Part shown: in pieces, positions 22,414-32,798 of the stretch
Layout of the letters: the number at the start of each line of letters is the position of its first letter
How positions within the stretch are numbered: the first letter of the stretch is position 1
Assembly (NCBI GenBank): GCA_025991245.1
Contig: BQMJ01000014.1
Coordinates: 124,001-188,000 of the forward strand
Length of the DNA stretch: 64,000 nucleotides
Source of the DNA: Galdieria partita
Lineage: Eukaryota > Rhodophyta > Bangiophyceae > Galdieriales > Galdieriaceae
Direction: 5' to 3'
Notes under the pieces: model-generated
Databases searched by the model: none
Told to the model about the DNA's origin: nothing
The model's input: the letters and a program-made list of their open reading frames with translations, nothing else
Program-made: the position numbers and the translations under genes

Positions 22414-23810
22414 ATGGATCGTTTAACACAACTTAGTAATATGGCTTCACCACCTTCAAGTGAAAGATATCACACAATACAGGCAGTTTCACGTGTCTTG
22501 CTTGGAGAGCAAGGCAAGAAAAGTACTTGTTTAATCAACAAAGGCTATAAACCTTCGAACTTGTAGAACCAGAAAGCCAGCAACCTGAAGAGGAAGAAAA
22601 GAAGAATATACTTGACGAAATACAGGACGTCCTTTCAAAGCTGCAGCATAAGTTTTTCTCACCCTTTTCCAACAATAAGCTTAAGATGAGCTAACTTGTG
22701 CAGTAGTTCGCGTTTTCTTAATAGACATTTTTACCTAACGTGTAAAGGACCTTGAAAGTAGTCGTCAGCAAACTGGGGAGAGAAGCGAAATAACTGTAGA
22801 AGATAATATATCGTCCAGTTTTTATGGGGACGTCCACTCAGTGACGGCTCTTATTGAAAAACTACATCAACAAACCAAGGCTGTAGCTCCAATAGTAGGT
22901 TTGTCCTTTCTCTTTTAAACAAAGTTGCTAGTAATTTTAGATCCTACTAACGCTTCGAAGACTGGTCAAGAGTTTATGACGGATACTTGGCAAGAGAACT
23001 TGCAGTTAAGAGTCGTTTGGATAAAATAAAAGTAGGTTCCAATTTTATCTCTTGTGATTACAAAGTTCTCAGAGTCAAGGAGTTACAAAGTCGAGAGGGT
23101 AAAGGGACAAGGATGCGCAGAGTTTTGTATTATCTTGGTACAAAAGTTGAGTGACTCTACCGACGAAAATATTGACAAGGACGCAGGGCCCTTGGCCAAA
23201 CACTTTAGAAATGTGAGTTAAAAATGGAATGAACGTTGTGGTTAGGCTGAAAGACAACTGAAAATCATCAACCTGAAACTGTCCAAGACACAAGTTGATA
23301 CAGTTTTAGATGCAACTGGTCCAGGTGAAAGGCAAGTTCAGAAATTATGAGACAACAGATCCTGAGGACTGGAATATTATGAAAACATTAGTAAACTTGT
23401 GATATTTAGATGTTGATGGCAAGAGACGGTGATTGTGACCAGTTATTTAAGATGTGGAATACTCGCTTTATGCGTCAGTTTGAAGAGAATATTCAAGAAT
23501 TGAGACGAATGTTTCTAGATATAAGTGTATTTGTGGAGTCTCAAGGAGAGACTATTGACCAGATTGCAAGCAACAGAAGTAGTGTAAAGGCGAGTACCGA
23601 AACAGCTGCTTCTAGTTGAGAGAGGTGCTCGCAAACATCAAAAAAGGTAATGAATATGCTTTTGAAAGTGCAACTACTTGAGTGAAGCACTTTAAATACT
23701 ATCGTTTGCTAGTTTGTCTCTTTTGTTGCTTCATTATTTTACTAATTGCTATTCTGGGCCCTATTGGAGTGGCCGTTTATCGACGCAACAATATGAATGT
23801 TCCTTTATAG
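22414..23810 (+). CDS. Qa-SNARE syntaxin
   Basis: This gene is split into about eight small exons by ~50-nt introns. It begins MDRLTQLSNMASPPSSERYH. Next comes an acidic/helical Habc-type region with ESQQPEEEEKKNILDEIQDV and EKLHQQTKAVAPI, then RQLKIINLKLSKTQVD, which matches the linker before the SNARE helix in plasma-membrane syntaxins. The SNARE motif is FEENIQELRRMFLDISVFVE then SQGETIDQI, with the central glutamine of Qa-SNAREs. The last exon encodes a single C-terminal membrane anchor (LVCLFCCFIILLIAILGPIG) and a short tail ending MNVPL. It should act in membrane fusion at the plasma or endosomal membrane. Exon borders are approximate. Confidence 0.85.
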
Positions 23811-23978
23811 AGCATACTTTATATTAGATTATAGAAACCAAGTTTGTGCAAAAGTTTCAAGAATGATTTTCGGAACTAACCAATGCAACCGTTCAGACCA
23901 ATAAAGTATTGTCGATCAGTTTCTATACATTTTATTACTGACTAATTGTAGAAAAATATCACCCGAAAAGTTGTTAGT

Positions 23979-24706
23979 CTATTCATCCTGCTGCAATCGG
24001 ACTTTACTAGCTTGAACGATATGTCTCTGTCTCATCATATCATCAAAGGACTTGCCTTGATTGAGTTTCTTCAAAGTTGAAAGTATATAAGATAGTAGCT
24101 TGCACAATAGAATAATTGCTTACCTTCCACCAGGAGTCTCCAAACAATACGGCTATACTTGTCGAAGCCACTAGAGTGAAGACGAGAATCCTTAAACCAG
24201 GAATATCTAATATGCGTGGTGGCCTTTACTGCTTGAGTTTTCAATGAACACAAAAACTCCTATCACCATACCTTGTATACCGATTAGAAGCCTTGCTAAA
24301 ACCTGAAGAGCGCTGTCCAGTGTAAGTTTTACGATACTGGGTCTTCGTAGCCTCCTGATAAAAGTCGTAGCGAGCAGAGGTTCCAGCACTTGATTCTGCC
24401 CTTTCAAACTGGCTCCTTCTTTGTTTCTTTAATAGATCATAAGCATCCTTGATCTAGCAACAAAATTCTTTTCAAAATCAAACAAAGATAGTGAATTTCC
24501 TTTCTCACTCTTTTAAAGTTTCTTTCGGCTTCTTCCCGCTGGCCAGGATTTCTATCAGGGTGAAACCTAACAAGGGTTCTGCATAAGGTCTCATATCCAT
24601 TGAAAAAGGAAGGAATCTACTTGAACGCTAGTTTTCTATATCTTGTTTGTATTTCCTTGTCTGTAGCTAGGTTGGATAGACCTAAAACGTGATACGGATT
24701 TTCCAT
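23979..24706 (-). CDS. Small J-domain co-chaperone
   Basis: Four to five exons give about 180 residues. The J domain starts at the initiator methionine (MENPYHVLGLSNLATDKEIQ) and continues TRYRKLAF...TLVRFHPDRNPG, holding the HPD tripeptide that stimulates Hsp70 ATPase. A helix (EEAERNFKRIKDAYDLLKKQ) closes it. The remaining ~100 residues are basic and polar (YQEATKTQYRKTYTGQRSSG), with no cysteine-rich zinc region and no membrane segment in the frame I favour. An alternative frame near 24180-24250 would encode a hydrophobic stretch, but it does not connect in phase to the final exon ending RHIVQASKVRLQQDE. The cellular compartment cannot be assigned. Confidence 0.75.
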
Positions 24707-24919
24707 CACACGCAAAGAGTTCTCACCATTCGTATTTCTACTTTTAAAATTGCAGAGTTGAAATGATCTGAAGGTCTCATGAACTTACTTCCCCTCTCAA
24801 CTATAAAATGTTGTTTTTATCAAAAACAAATAAACACAAAAGAGAAACTCTAGTTGCTTTCTGTCTTTTATCGGTGAAAAATAAACCCTACTATACTACG
24901 TTAGACAATATCAATACAA

Positions 24920-25934
24920 ATGATGCCTGAAGATAGTGAAATTCCGAGATCATCTCTTCATGAATAGTATGTACAACGACATCGTTCATAAAGAAAAGGA
25001 ACATTTTTAACCCGAAACAAGGATCTGCTGCTAGAGTTTCAACAATATCATGAAAGGCTTACTGAAGCATCAAAACAGTTTCAAGTTGAAGATAACACCA
25101 AGAACACAAATTGTTCAATCAGCTGCTTGAATTCCATATGAAATGCAATCATAGCAACACCAAATAGTTCCATATTAACCAATGAAACCGCCTAGGACCA
25201 CTAAATATGTCCTGTCTCATACGAATTTCAGTAAAAGGAAAAGTTCATGAGAGATTTTGCATATGACACGGTATACAATCATGATTTCATTGAGGCTTTC
25301 AATAATGTTCGAGAAAGAATCAAGTGACTTCAATGGGGCGGAAGGATTTAGCTCAAAAGGATATCAACGAATAATTGTCCAATCATGTCCCTCTTGTTAG
25401 GACAATACCAACTTGACCATTTTAATACAACTGCAGAACTCAGCAGATATCTTTTCTGATAAGAACGAAAGAAGATAAAAACAAGTCTTGCAATTGTTCT
25501 CATAGCATCGAGAGTACAAAAATTGCCCAACTTACCAAGATAGCTAATGAAAATTTGAAAAGTTGCATTCTTACAGCTCTCTTAGACTTTATAATCAAAA
25601 GAGAGCAATGACTTTCTGTTATGGATAATAGTCAAAAAGGCGAGGAAGGAAGGAAATCATTCAACCTACTGAAACATATAATTTACATGAAATGGATATA
25701 GATGGTTATAATATGAGAGATAAAGAACCCGATGCAAAGGGGAATGAGACTTCATCTGCTTCAATTGCGAAGACTCTAAAATATCCACAGATGCATTTTG
25801 TTGTCCGTGGGGTTTCCAAGAGTGAAAGATTCGAAACTATTCCAATCGAGAAAGGAAGAACAAAAGCAGGAATATATCTTGAGTCAAAATCCTTGCTATT
25901 TATATTACAGAGAATGGAACAGCATAATCCATAG
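24920..25934 (+). CDS. Unidentified multi-exon gene, exons only partly resolved
   Basis: Coding character is clear in several separated pieces on the + strand, although I cannot chain them all. The pieces are: a start-like MMPEDSEIPRSSLHE; a helical exon LLLEFQQYHERLTEASKQFQ; QYQLDHFNTTAELSRYL; an exon ending NENLKSCILTALLDFIIKRE; and a final ~100-residue exon from about 25633. That last exon begins SKRRGRKEIIQPTETYNLHE, continues through MHFVVRGVSKSERFETIPIE, and stops at 25932-25934. The pieces are spaced by roughly 50-nt AT-rich stretches with GT/AG ends, as in neighbouring genes. A small coiled-coil nuclear protein such as a kinetochore subunit would fit, but this is a guess. Confidence 0.45.
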
Positions 25935-26296
25935 AGTTTTAAAGATAGGAAAGAAGTACCTCGAAAAAGGCCAGGATTCAATCCTCTCTAAATATCAAAT
26001 CTAATCAGTTCCTTTGGTCTCTACTCCTCTTTCTTAGAGCTCTTTGTTCGGATTGGGGGACTCAAAGTGACATCATTGAAGCCTTTGAAGAGGGAAATGA
26101 ACGGGCCAATCACACCAATTGACATTAGACAGCGATGATAGCAAACGGCGCTTGAAAGCAATTCAATTTGTGAGCGCGCCACATTCAAATTAGACGCGTA
26201 TTGTGCAACATTTTCTATTTTATTCGACTTGGTGGGTTGAATACATTTGAACCTGTTTCACTCCTTTTTCGAACAAGTCTTTTCGTTTGAAATAAG

Positions 26297-26355
26297 GTAT
26301 GAAGTATATTGTAATGTACAAGTATCTCTAAACTGAGTATCTCTTTCTTCGTTAG
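26297..26355 (+). other. 5'-UTR intron of the first beta-tubulin gene
   Basis: A 59-nt intron candidate with donor GTATGA and acceptor TCGTTAG. It ends three bases before the ATG at 26359. The second beta-tubulin has the same arrangement. Confidence 0.6.
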
Positions 26356-26358
26356 AAA

Positions 26359-27693
26359 ATGCGTGAGATTGTACACGTGCAAGCTGGCCAGTGTGGGAAC
26401 CAAATAGGAACCAAGTTTTGGGAAGTAATCTGTGACGAACACGGCCTTTCACCTGATGGCTTCTATGCAGGAAACACCCCTTCTCAACTGGACCGTATAA
26501 ACGTTTATTACACTGAGGCCTCGGACAAACGCTATGTTCCACGTGCAGTTCTTGTGGATTTGGAACCAGGCACTATGGACGCTATAAAAAGTGGTAAACT
26601 TGGGAAAATGTTTCGTCCCGATAACTTTATCTATGGTCAAAGTGGTGCAGGAAATAACTGGGCCAAAGGTCATTATACAGAAGGAGCAGAATTAGTTGAT
26701 GCTGTTTTAGATGTAGTAAGGAAGGAAGCCGAAGCATGTGACTGCTTGCAAGGATTCCAAGTAACCCATTCTTTGGGAGGAGGTACCGGCTCTGGAATGG
26801 GTACTTTGCTAATTTCCAAGATAAGGGAAGAATATCCCGATCGAATGATGGGAACCTATTCAGTATTGCCCTCTCCTAAAGTGTCTGATACAGTTGTTGA
26901 ACCTTACAACTGTATTCTTTCCGTCCACCAATTGGTAGAAAATGGAGATGAAGTATTTTGCATAGACAACGAAGCACTCTATAACATTTGTCACAACACT
27001 TTAAAGATGAACAATCCATCATATAGCGACCTCAATCAATTAGTAACTGCAGTAATGTCAGGTATTACTTGCTCTCTTCGCTTCCCAGGACAGCTGAATG
27101 CAGACTTGCGTAAATTGGCTACCAACCTTATTCCATTTCCTCGATTACATTTCTTCATGATCGGTTTTGCTCCCCTTGCTGCTCCTGGAACCCAACAATA
27201 CAAATCCAGTTCAGTCGCCGATCTCTGTCAACAAATCTTCGATTCTCGTAACATGATGGCAGCTTGTGACCCTCGTCATGGTCGTTACCTCACTGCGGCT
27301 GCATATTTCCGTGGAAAGGTTCCAACCAATGAAATAGATGACCAATTGATGACAGTTCAGAACAAAAATGCTGCGTCTTTCGTGGAGTGGATACCCAACA
27401 ATATCAAAAGCTCTCTTTGTGATATTCCTCCCAAGGGAATGCAGCGCTCTGCAACATTTATCGGAAATTCTACAGCTATTCAAGAGCTATTCAAGAGAGT
27501 TGGTGAACAATTTGCGGCAATGTTTCGTCGCAAAGCTTTTCTTCACTGGTATACTGGAGAAGGTATGGATGAAATGGAGTTTACTGAAGCCGAAAGCAAC
27601 ATGAGCGACTTGGTATCTGAATACCAACAATATCAGGAAGCTACAATAGATGATGACTTTGGTGATGATGGTGACGAAGGCGAAGAATATTAA
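26359..27693 (+). CDS. Beta-tubulin with a C-terminal Glu-Glu-Tyr
   Basis: Full-length 444-residue beta-tubulin with an uninterrupted coding frame. It shows the MREI autoregulatory N-terminus, the nucleotide-binding [10 protein letters not shown] loop, [10 protein letters not shown], and the [21 protein letters not shown]-terminal helix. It polymerises with alpha-tubulin into microtubules. The acidic tail ends [13 protein letters not shown]: the last three residues are EEY, the ending typical of alpha- rather than beta-tubulin. It differs at many positions from the second beta-tubulin at 29067-30398, so the two are old paralogues rather than a recent copy. Confidence 0.98.
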   Translation: MREIVHVQAGQCGNQIGTKFWEVICDEHGLSPDGFYAGNTPSQLDRINVYYTEASDKRYVPRAVLVDLEPGTMDAIKSGKLGKMFRPDNFIYGQSGAGNNWAKGHYTEGAELVDAVLDVVRKEAEACDCLQGFQVTHSLGGGTGSGMGTLLISKIREEYPDRMMGTYSVLPSPKVSDTVVEPYNCILSVHQLVENGDEVFCIDNEALYNICHNTLKMNNPSYSDLNQLVTAVMSGITCSLRFPGQLNADLRKLATNLIPFPRLHFFMIGFAPLAAPGTQQYKSSSVADLCQQIFDSRNMMAACDPRHGRYLTAAAYFRGKVPTNEIDDQLMTVQNKNAASFVEWIPNNIKSSLCDIPPKGMQRSATFIGNSTAIQELFKRVGEQFAAMFRRKAFLHWYTGEGMDEMEFTEAESNMSDLVSEYQQYQEATIDDDFGDDGDEGEEY

Positions 27694-27849
27694 GTAGAAA
27701 ATCCAATTAGAACGTCCAATTTGATCAGCAGTTGTTAACCAATGGCAACAATAAACGTGATTTTCTTGTCTCTTAAAGTACCATTTGAATAGTTGTTGAG
27801 ACAACCCAAGTCATACGTTGTGAGGTAACGAGGGATAATTTCGACACAA

Positions 27850-27856
27850 TTTATAA
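27850..27856 (+). promoter_or_regulatory. TATA-like box upstream of polyubiquitin
   Basis: TTTATAA about 110 bp before the polyubiquitin ATG. Given the strong-expression gene it precedes, this is a reasonable core promoter element. Confidence 0.35.
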
Positions 27857-27952
27857 GCTGAAATTGACCCGTTGCAACTTTCTCGGATTTTGGATTTGTG
27901 CTTGATTTGTTGCTTGGTTTCCAGGTGCTTGTTTACTTTTTTGGCTATTTAG

Positions 27953-28651
<699 letters not shown>

Positions 28652-29066
28652 AGAGTTTTTCTTATCCCATTTCTTGTCGATTGCTTTGTTTGAGTGAATA
28701 AATATTTGTTTGTGATTGTTGTTTTTAGTTTCTATGTCCATAACAATTTTGTCATGGATCTTTGTGTTCTCTAATGAAAGATATTTGAGAGTTGCTTCTA
28801 GCTGAGGTATTTTCTCAATCTTGCAGTACAGTGTTGTCAGTGACTCGTGCAATAGTTGAACTGTAAGAGTTACAGTATGAAGTATATTACCATACAAGAT
28901 GTCGCAAGGATCCGGCTTAAAATTTGAAGATGGAATATTTATCCAACAACTTAGTATCTGACTGATAAGAATGCAGCTCTAGTCACTACATTGGAAATAA
29001 CTGCACAGGTGAAATTCCAGTCAGACCACACCAAATGAACTGGTTATGTATAGAATGCGCAAGCGT
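28652..29066. other. Spacer between polyubiquitin and the second beta-tubulin; possible short gene
   Basis: A minus-strand frame running down to the polyubiquitin stop reads QLLHESLTTLYCKIEKIPQL and LEATLKYLSLENTKIHDKIV, which looks like a coiled-coil, with a possible 30-nt upstream intron. The plus strand also has a short ATG frame (MSQGSGLKFEDGIFIQQL). I could not complete either into a gene, and no start codon is evident for the minus frame. Confidence 0.3.
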
Positions 29067-30398
29067 CTAAAATGCTTCTTCTTCTACTTCGACATCAAAG
29101 TCATCTTCAACAGTGGCTTCTTGATACTGTTGATATTCAGAAACCAAGTCATTCATATTGCTTTCTGCTTCTGTAAACTCCATTTCATCCATTCCCTCTC
29201 CAGTGTACCAATGAAGAAAAGCTTTGCGACGAAACATTGCAGTAAATTGTTCACCAACTCGTTGGAATAGCTCTTGAATGGAGGTAGAGTTGCCTACAAA
29301 TGTTGCAGACTTTTTCATACCTAAAGGAGGAATATCGCATAAAGAACTTTTAATATTGTTTGGAATCCATTCCACGAAGTAGGAGGAATTCTTGTTCTGA
29401 ATGTTAAACATTTGATCGTCAATATCCTGGGTTGACATGTTTCCACGGAAATATGCTGCAGCTGTTAAGTAGCGACCATGACGTGGATCACATGCAGCCA
29501 TCATGTTCTTGGCATCAAACATTTGTTGAGTCAACTCAGAAACACTGGCAGAACGATATTGTTGTGAGCCTGGTGAACTTAGAGGTGCAAATCCAATCAT
29601 AAAGAAATGAAGTCTTGGAAAAGGAATCAAGTTGGTGGCTAATTTTCTTAGATCTGCATTCAACTGTCCAGGAAAACGCAACGAACAAGTGATTCCTGAC
29701 ATCACGGCTGAAACCAAATGATTCAGGTCTCCGTAACTCGGATTACTGAGTTTCAGTGTTCTGAAGCAGATGTCATACAGTGCCTCGTTGTCAATGCAAA
29801 ACACCTCATCTGCATTTTCAACCAACTGATGAACAGAAAGAGTACAATTGTAGGGTTCGACTACAGTATCGGAAACCTTTGGGGAAGGAACTACGGAATA
29901 GGTGCCCATCATACGATCAGGGTATTCTTCACGAATCTTAGAAATCAAAAGTGTTCCTAAGCCAGAACCTGTTCCTCCTCCAAGTGAATGTGTGATTTGG
30001 AAACCTTGCAAACAGTCACATGATTCTGCTTCTCTACGAACCACATCCAGAACGTTATCGATGAGTTCGGCACCTTCCGTATAGTGACCTTTTGCCCAGT
30101 TATTTCCAGCTCCACTCTGACCATACACAAAGTTATCTGGGCGAAAGAGTTTTCCGTAGGGACTGGCCTTTACAGCGTCCATTGTTCCTGGTTCCAAGTC
30201 GATCAAAACAGCACGAGGAACATATCTCCCTCCTGTTGCTTCACTGTAGTATACATTAATTCTGTCCAGTTGTGAGGGCGAATTTCCTTCATAAAGACCG
30301 GAGGGGTTTATTCCGTGTTCTCCGGAGATCACCTCCCAAAACTTGGAGCCTATTTGGTTTCCGCATTGTCCTGCTTGTATGTGAACAATTTCCCTCAT
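29067..30398 (-). CDS. Beta-tubulin, second copy
   Basis: Full-length 443-residue beta-tubulin on the opposite strand to the first, with one uninterrupted coding frame. It has [14 protein letters not shown], the [10 protein letters not shown] nucleotide loop and the conserved [20 protein letters not shown] helix. The tail [12 protein letters not shown] is of ordinary beta-tubulin type. Differences from the other copy cluster in residues 23-60, 200-240 and 280-345 and in the tail, so the two proteins may serve different microtubule arrays. The gene converges on polyubiquitin. A 53-nt 5'-UTR intron (30407-30459, donor GTAAGT) ends eight bases before the ATG. Confidence 0.98.
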   Translation of the reverse strand: MREIVHIQAGQCGNQIGSKFWEVISGEHGINPSGLYEGNSPSQLDRINVYYSEATGGRYVPRAVLIDLEPGTMDAVKASPYGKLFRPDNFVYGQSGAGNNWAKGHYTEGAELIDNVLDVVRREAESCDCLQGFQITHSLGGGTGSGLGTLLISKIREEYPDRMMGTYSVVPSPKVSDTVVEPYNCTLSVHQLVENADEVFCIDNEALYDICFRTLKLSNPSYGDLNHLVSAVMSGITCSLRFPGQLNADLRKLATNLIPFPRLHFFMIGFAPLSSPGSQQYRSASVSELTQQMFDAKNMMAACDPRHGRYLTAAAYFRGNMSTQDIDDQMFNIQNKNSSYFVEWIPNNIKSSLCDIPPLGMKKSATFVGNSTSIQELFQRVGEQFTAMFRRKAFLHWYTGEGMDEMEFTEAESNMNDLVSEYQQYQEATVEDDFDVEVEEEAF

Positions 30399-30406
30399 CT
30401 TATATT

Positions 30407-30459
30407 CTAAAACATGGCAAATAACTTAGCAAACTACTTGAAATCAACTCGTGACTTAC
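30407..30459 (-). other. 5'-UTR intron of the second beta-tubulin gene
   Basis: Donor GTAAGTC and acceptor TTTTAG on the minus strand, 53 nt, ending just upstream of the start codon. Confidence 0.6.
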
Positions 30460-30818
30460 CAAAGTGTTAGGAAAGGGTACAGAAATTCACAAGCAAACAA
30501 AGGATTTTCAAAAGTCCTCTTTTGCCTCGGATTTTATAATTAAATTTGGCGGGCTTTTGACCTTTTGAAATGTAGGTATGGAATCTAAAAGTTACAACAG
30601 CATGTAAACGAACCTTTTAGAAACTTTATAGAATTTCATTCAATCTGTAGTATCAAAGTACCATAAGATTTAAGTTTTATTCTTTTTATAATCTGTATAC
30701 CGAACATCGATTGCTCCTATTCATACATACTCTGTTCCTATCATATCCGTACTCAGTGAAATTCAATCTGAATAGTGTTTCTAATTCTTCCCACAACTTG
30801 GCGCTCAGTGCTCTTGTC

Positions 30819-32336
30819 ATGCAGTTCCCTGAGAGCAGTGTAGCTTCTCCTCTATCAGAAAAAGGAAGCAATAAGAGACATTTTCTAGGTTACAAACCCC
30901 AGTTTTATTTACAGTGCCCTTCAGACGAGGCTCCCATAGAGTCTCTTTGGGAAATAGCTGCACAGCGACTAGAGCTGTTGCAAGAGATTGATAAGCTTCG
31001 TTCAAGAAATTCTTCATTTCAAGAGTTGGCTAGTGCCATTGAAAAGTCGTTGTTTCTTCGACGACACCAAAATGAGTACTATTCTTACGAAGATATTATA
31101 CCTGACCGATTATCCGATGCAGAAACAAGGGACGTATTATCTCATTACTTGTTAAGGCTTGCCTTTTGCAAAGAACGAAATGCCCAAGTATGGTTTCTTC
31201 AAAACGAAACTGTTCTATTTCAATGGAGACTAGAAAACTCTGCTCCACCTCAGATCGACGCGTTGCTCGATCAGCTCCAAAGTCTGTGCAGTGAGGAAGA
31301 GATTTCATTGAGAAAGGTGGTAAAGAATTTGGATCAAGTTTCGGAGTTTGCTCAGCTGTATCATCGTCTCTATCAAAAGCTACCGAATAGTATGACGTTG
31401 ATGTTATATCAAGTTCCTTTTGAGCAGGTTCCTGAACTAGTGAGGCATCGTTCGGTTATTATTCGTTCAGGTTATGCGTATTTATTTCCAGAACAGTTGA
31501 CTAGCTTTTTGGTTTCCCGTTTTAGGAGTTTGTTGTCGAAGAACTTGGGAGTTTTACGCAAGATGGTACATGTTGCTGAAGAACAAGAACAATTAAAGTT
31601 GCTGTTGGAAAGTCTACGAGAGAGTCAACAGCTGTTTGTAAATCAATTTTCTTCGTATTCGTTGGAAGCTGCAGAAAAGAGTGGCAAAGCCATTCATTTG
31701 GAAGATCTTCCGCAAGTCATGTTTCACATGCCGCTTTGTATGTTTCGTTTGATGAAAAGATTGGAACAGAATCATCACTTGAAACATGGTGCTCGTCTTC
31801 AGTTGGGCTTATTTTTAAAAGGCTGCGGATTATCTATGGAAGAGTCTGTGCATTTCTGGAAGACAGAATTTTCAAAAGGAGGCATTTCTTCTGACAAGTT
31901 TGACAAGGAATATGCTTATGCCATTCGTCATCATTATGGAAAGGAAGGAAAACGTGCCTCGTATACTCCTTATTCTTGTATGAAAATTATTCAACAACGT
32001 CCTTCGGCACATGAAGAGCATGGTTGTCCATTTAGAGAACTCAATAGTAACTCACTTGATAACTTATTACAGACATATGGAATTCAGGACGCTGAATGTA
32101 GAGCTTCCATCGTACAAAAGGCGCAAGAAGGACACTTTCAAGTAGCCTGCGGGTTGACCATGCAAATGAAGAAATTGGGAAGACTAACTGTAAGTGAAGG
32201 AACCGCATCTACGGAAGAATCCGACTCTCATTCGATCACAACGCATCCGAATCATTACTTTTTTGAGTCTCTTGCAAGGAAAGAAAATTATTCCCCTGGT
32301 TCAGATAATTCTCCGAATAGAGAGAGGAGACACTAA
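30819..32336 (+). CDS. PRI2: DNA primase large subunit
   Basis: The regulatory subunit of DNA polymerase alpha-primase, which makes the RNA primers of replication. The order and motifs match yeast and human PRI2: YYSYEDIIPDRLSDAETRDV, the FxxRLAFCKER region, PFEQVPELVRHRSVIIRSGYAY, then the C-terminal iron-sulfur domain with PLCMFRL, NHHLKHGARLQLGLFLKGCG, EEHGCPFREL and QVACGL. The four 4Fe-4S cysteines are all present, and the domain closes with HPNHYFFESLAR. The gene is intronless. I prefer the ATG at 30819 (MQFPESSVASP), about 505 residues. An in-frame ATG at 30711 would add 36 hydrophobic residues that look unlike the family. Confidence 0.95.
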   Translation: MQFPESSVASPLSEKGSNKRHFLGYKPQFYLQCPSDEAPIESLWEIAAQRLELLQEIDKLRSRNSSFQELASAIEKSLFLRRHQNEYYSYEDIIPDRLSDAETRDVLSHYLLRLAFCKERNAQVWFLQNETVLFQWRLENSAPPQIDALLDQLQSLCSEEEISLRKVVKNLDQVSEFAQLYHRLYQKLPNSMTLMLYQVPFEQVPELVRHRSVIIRSGYAYLFPEQLTSFLVSRFRSLLSKNLGVLRKMVHVAEEQEQLKLLLESLRESQQLFVNQFSSYSLEAAEKSGKAIHLEDLPQVMFHMPLCMFRLMKRLEQNHHLKHGARLQLGLFLKGCGLSMEESVHFWKTEFSKGGISSDKFDKEYAYAIRHHYGKEGKRASYTPYSCMKIIQQRPSAHEEHGCPFRELNSNSLDNLLQTYGIQDAECRASIVQKAQEGHFQVACGLTMQMKKLGRLTVSEGTASTEESDSHSITTHPNHYFFESLARKENYSPGSDNSPNRERRH

Positions 32337-32798
32337 GTCACAGGGACTCTTTCTCTTCTGACTAATTGAATATATCCAACTCAAGATGAATGCTTTTTCA
32401 GTGGCATCTAAACAAATGGAGATTACTATATCTGATGATTCTTTCTCTGTTACATTTTTCTATGGTTGAGAGGAATTGAGAATGGACAACCTTTGACAAT
32501 GGAACGTTCAAATCCACCAATCATATACAATATCATCGCTTCTCCTTTTCCATTTCGTAAGAATTCTGTATGGAGCCAACATTGCACAAGGATAGGAGTT
32601 GATTCTTGTATGCAGATGAGTGTATTTCCAATAATTGGTGTCAGTAGGGGATTACAGAGTTGCCACTCTACTAGTCCCATGAAAAGAGTTCTTATTACTC
32701 TCCTATAGGAGACACATGGGACAATGAAATCCATTTCCAACAACTGTCTTGTTTATTATTCATCTTCCATAGGGTAATATCCTTTTTCATGAATATCA
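32337..32798. other. Spacer between PRI2 and RPN1
   Basis: Both strands carry 80-97-codon open frames at about 32450-32743, but neither resembles a known protein and they overlap each other. They most likely represent the two converging 3' untranslated regions. Confidence 0.5.

Noticed and set aside
24180-24410. Membrane helix in the J-domain protein
   Set aside because: The hydrophobic frame does not join the final exon in phase; the splice model that does join gives a soluble polar tail.
32450-32743. Overlapping short frames on both strands between PRI2 and RPN1
   Set aside because: They overlap each other, lack recognisable domains and fall where two 3' untranslated regions should converge.
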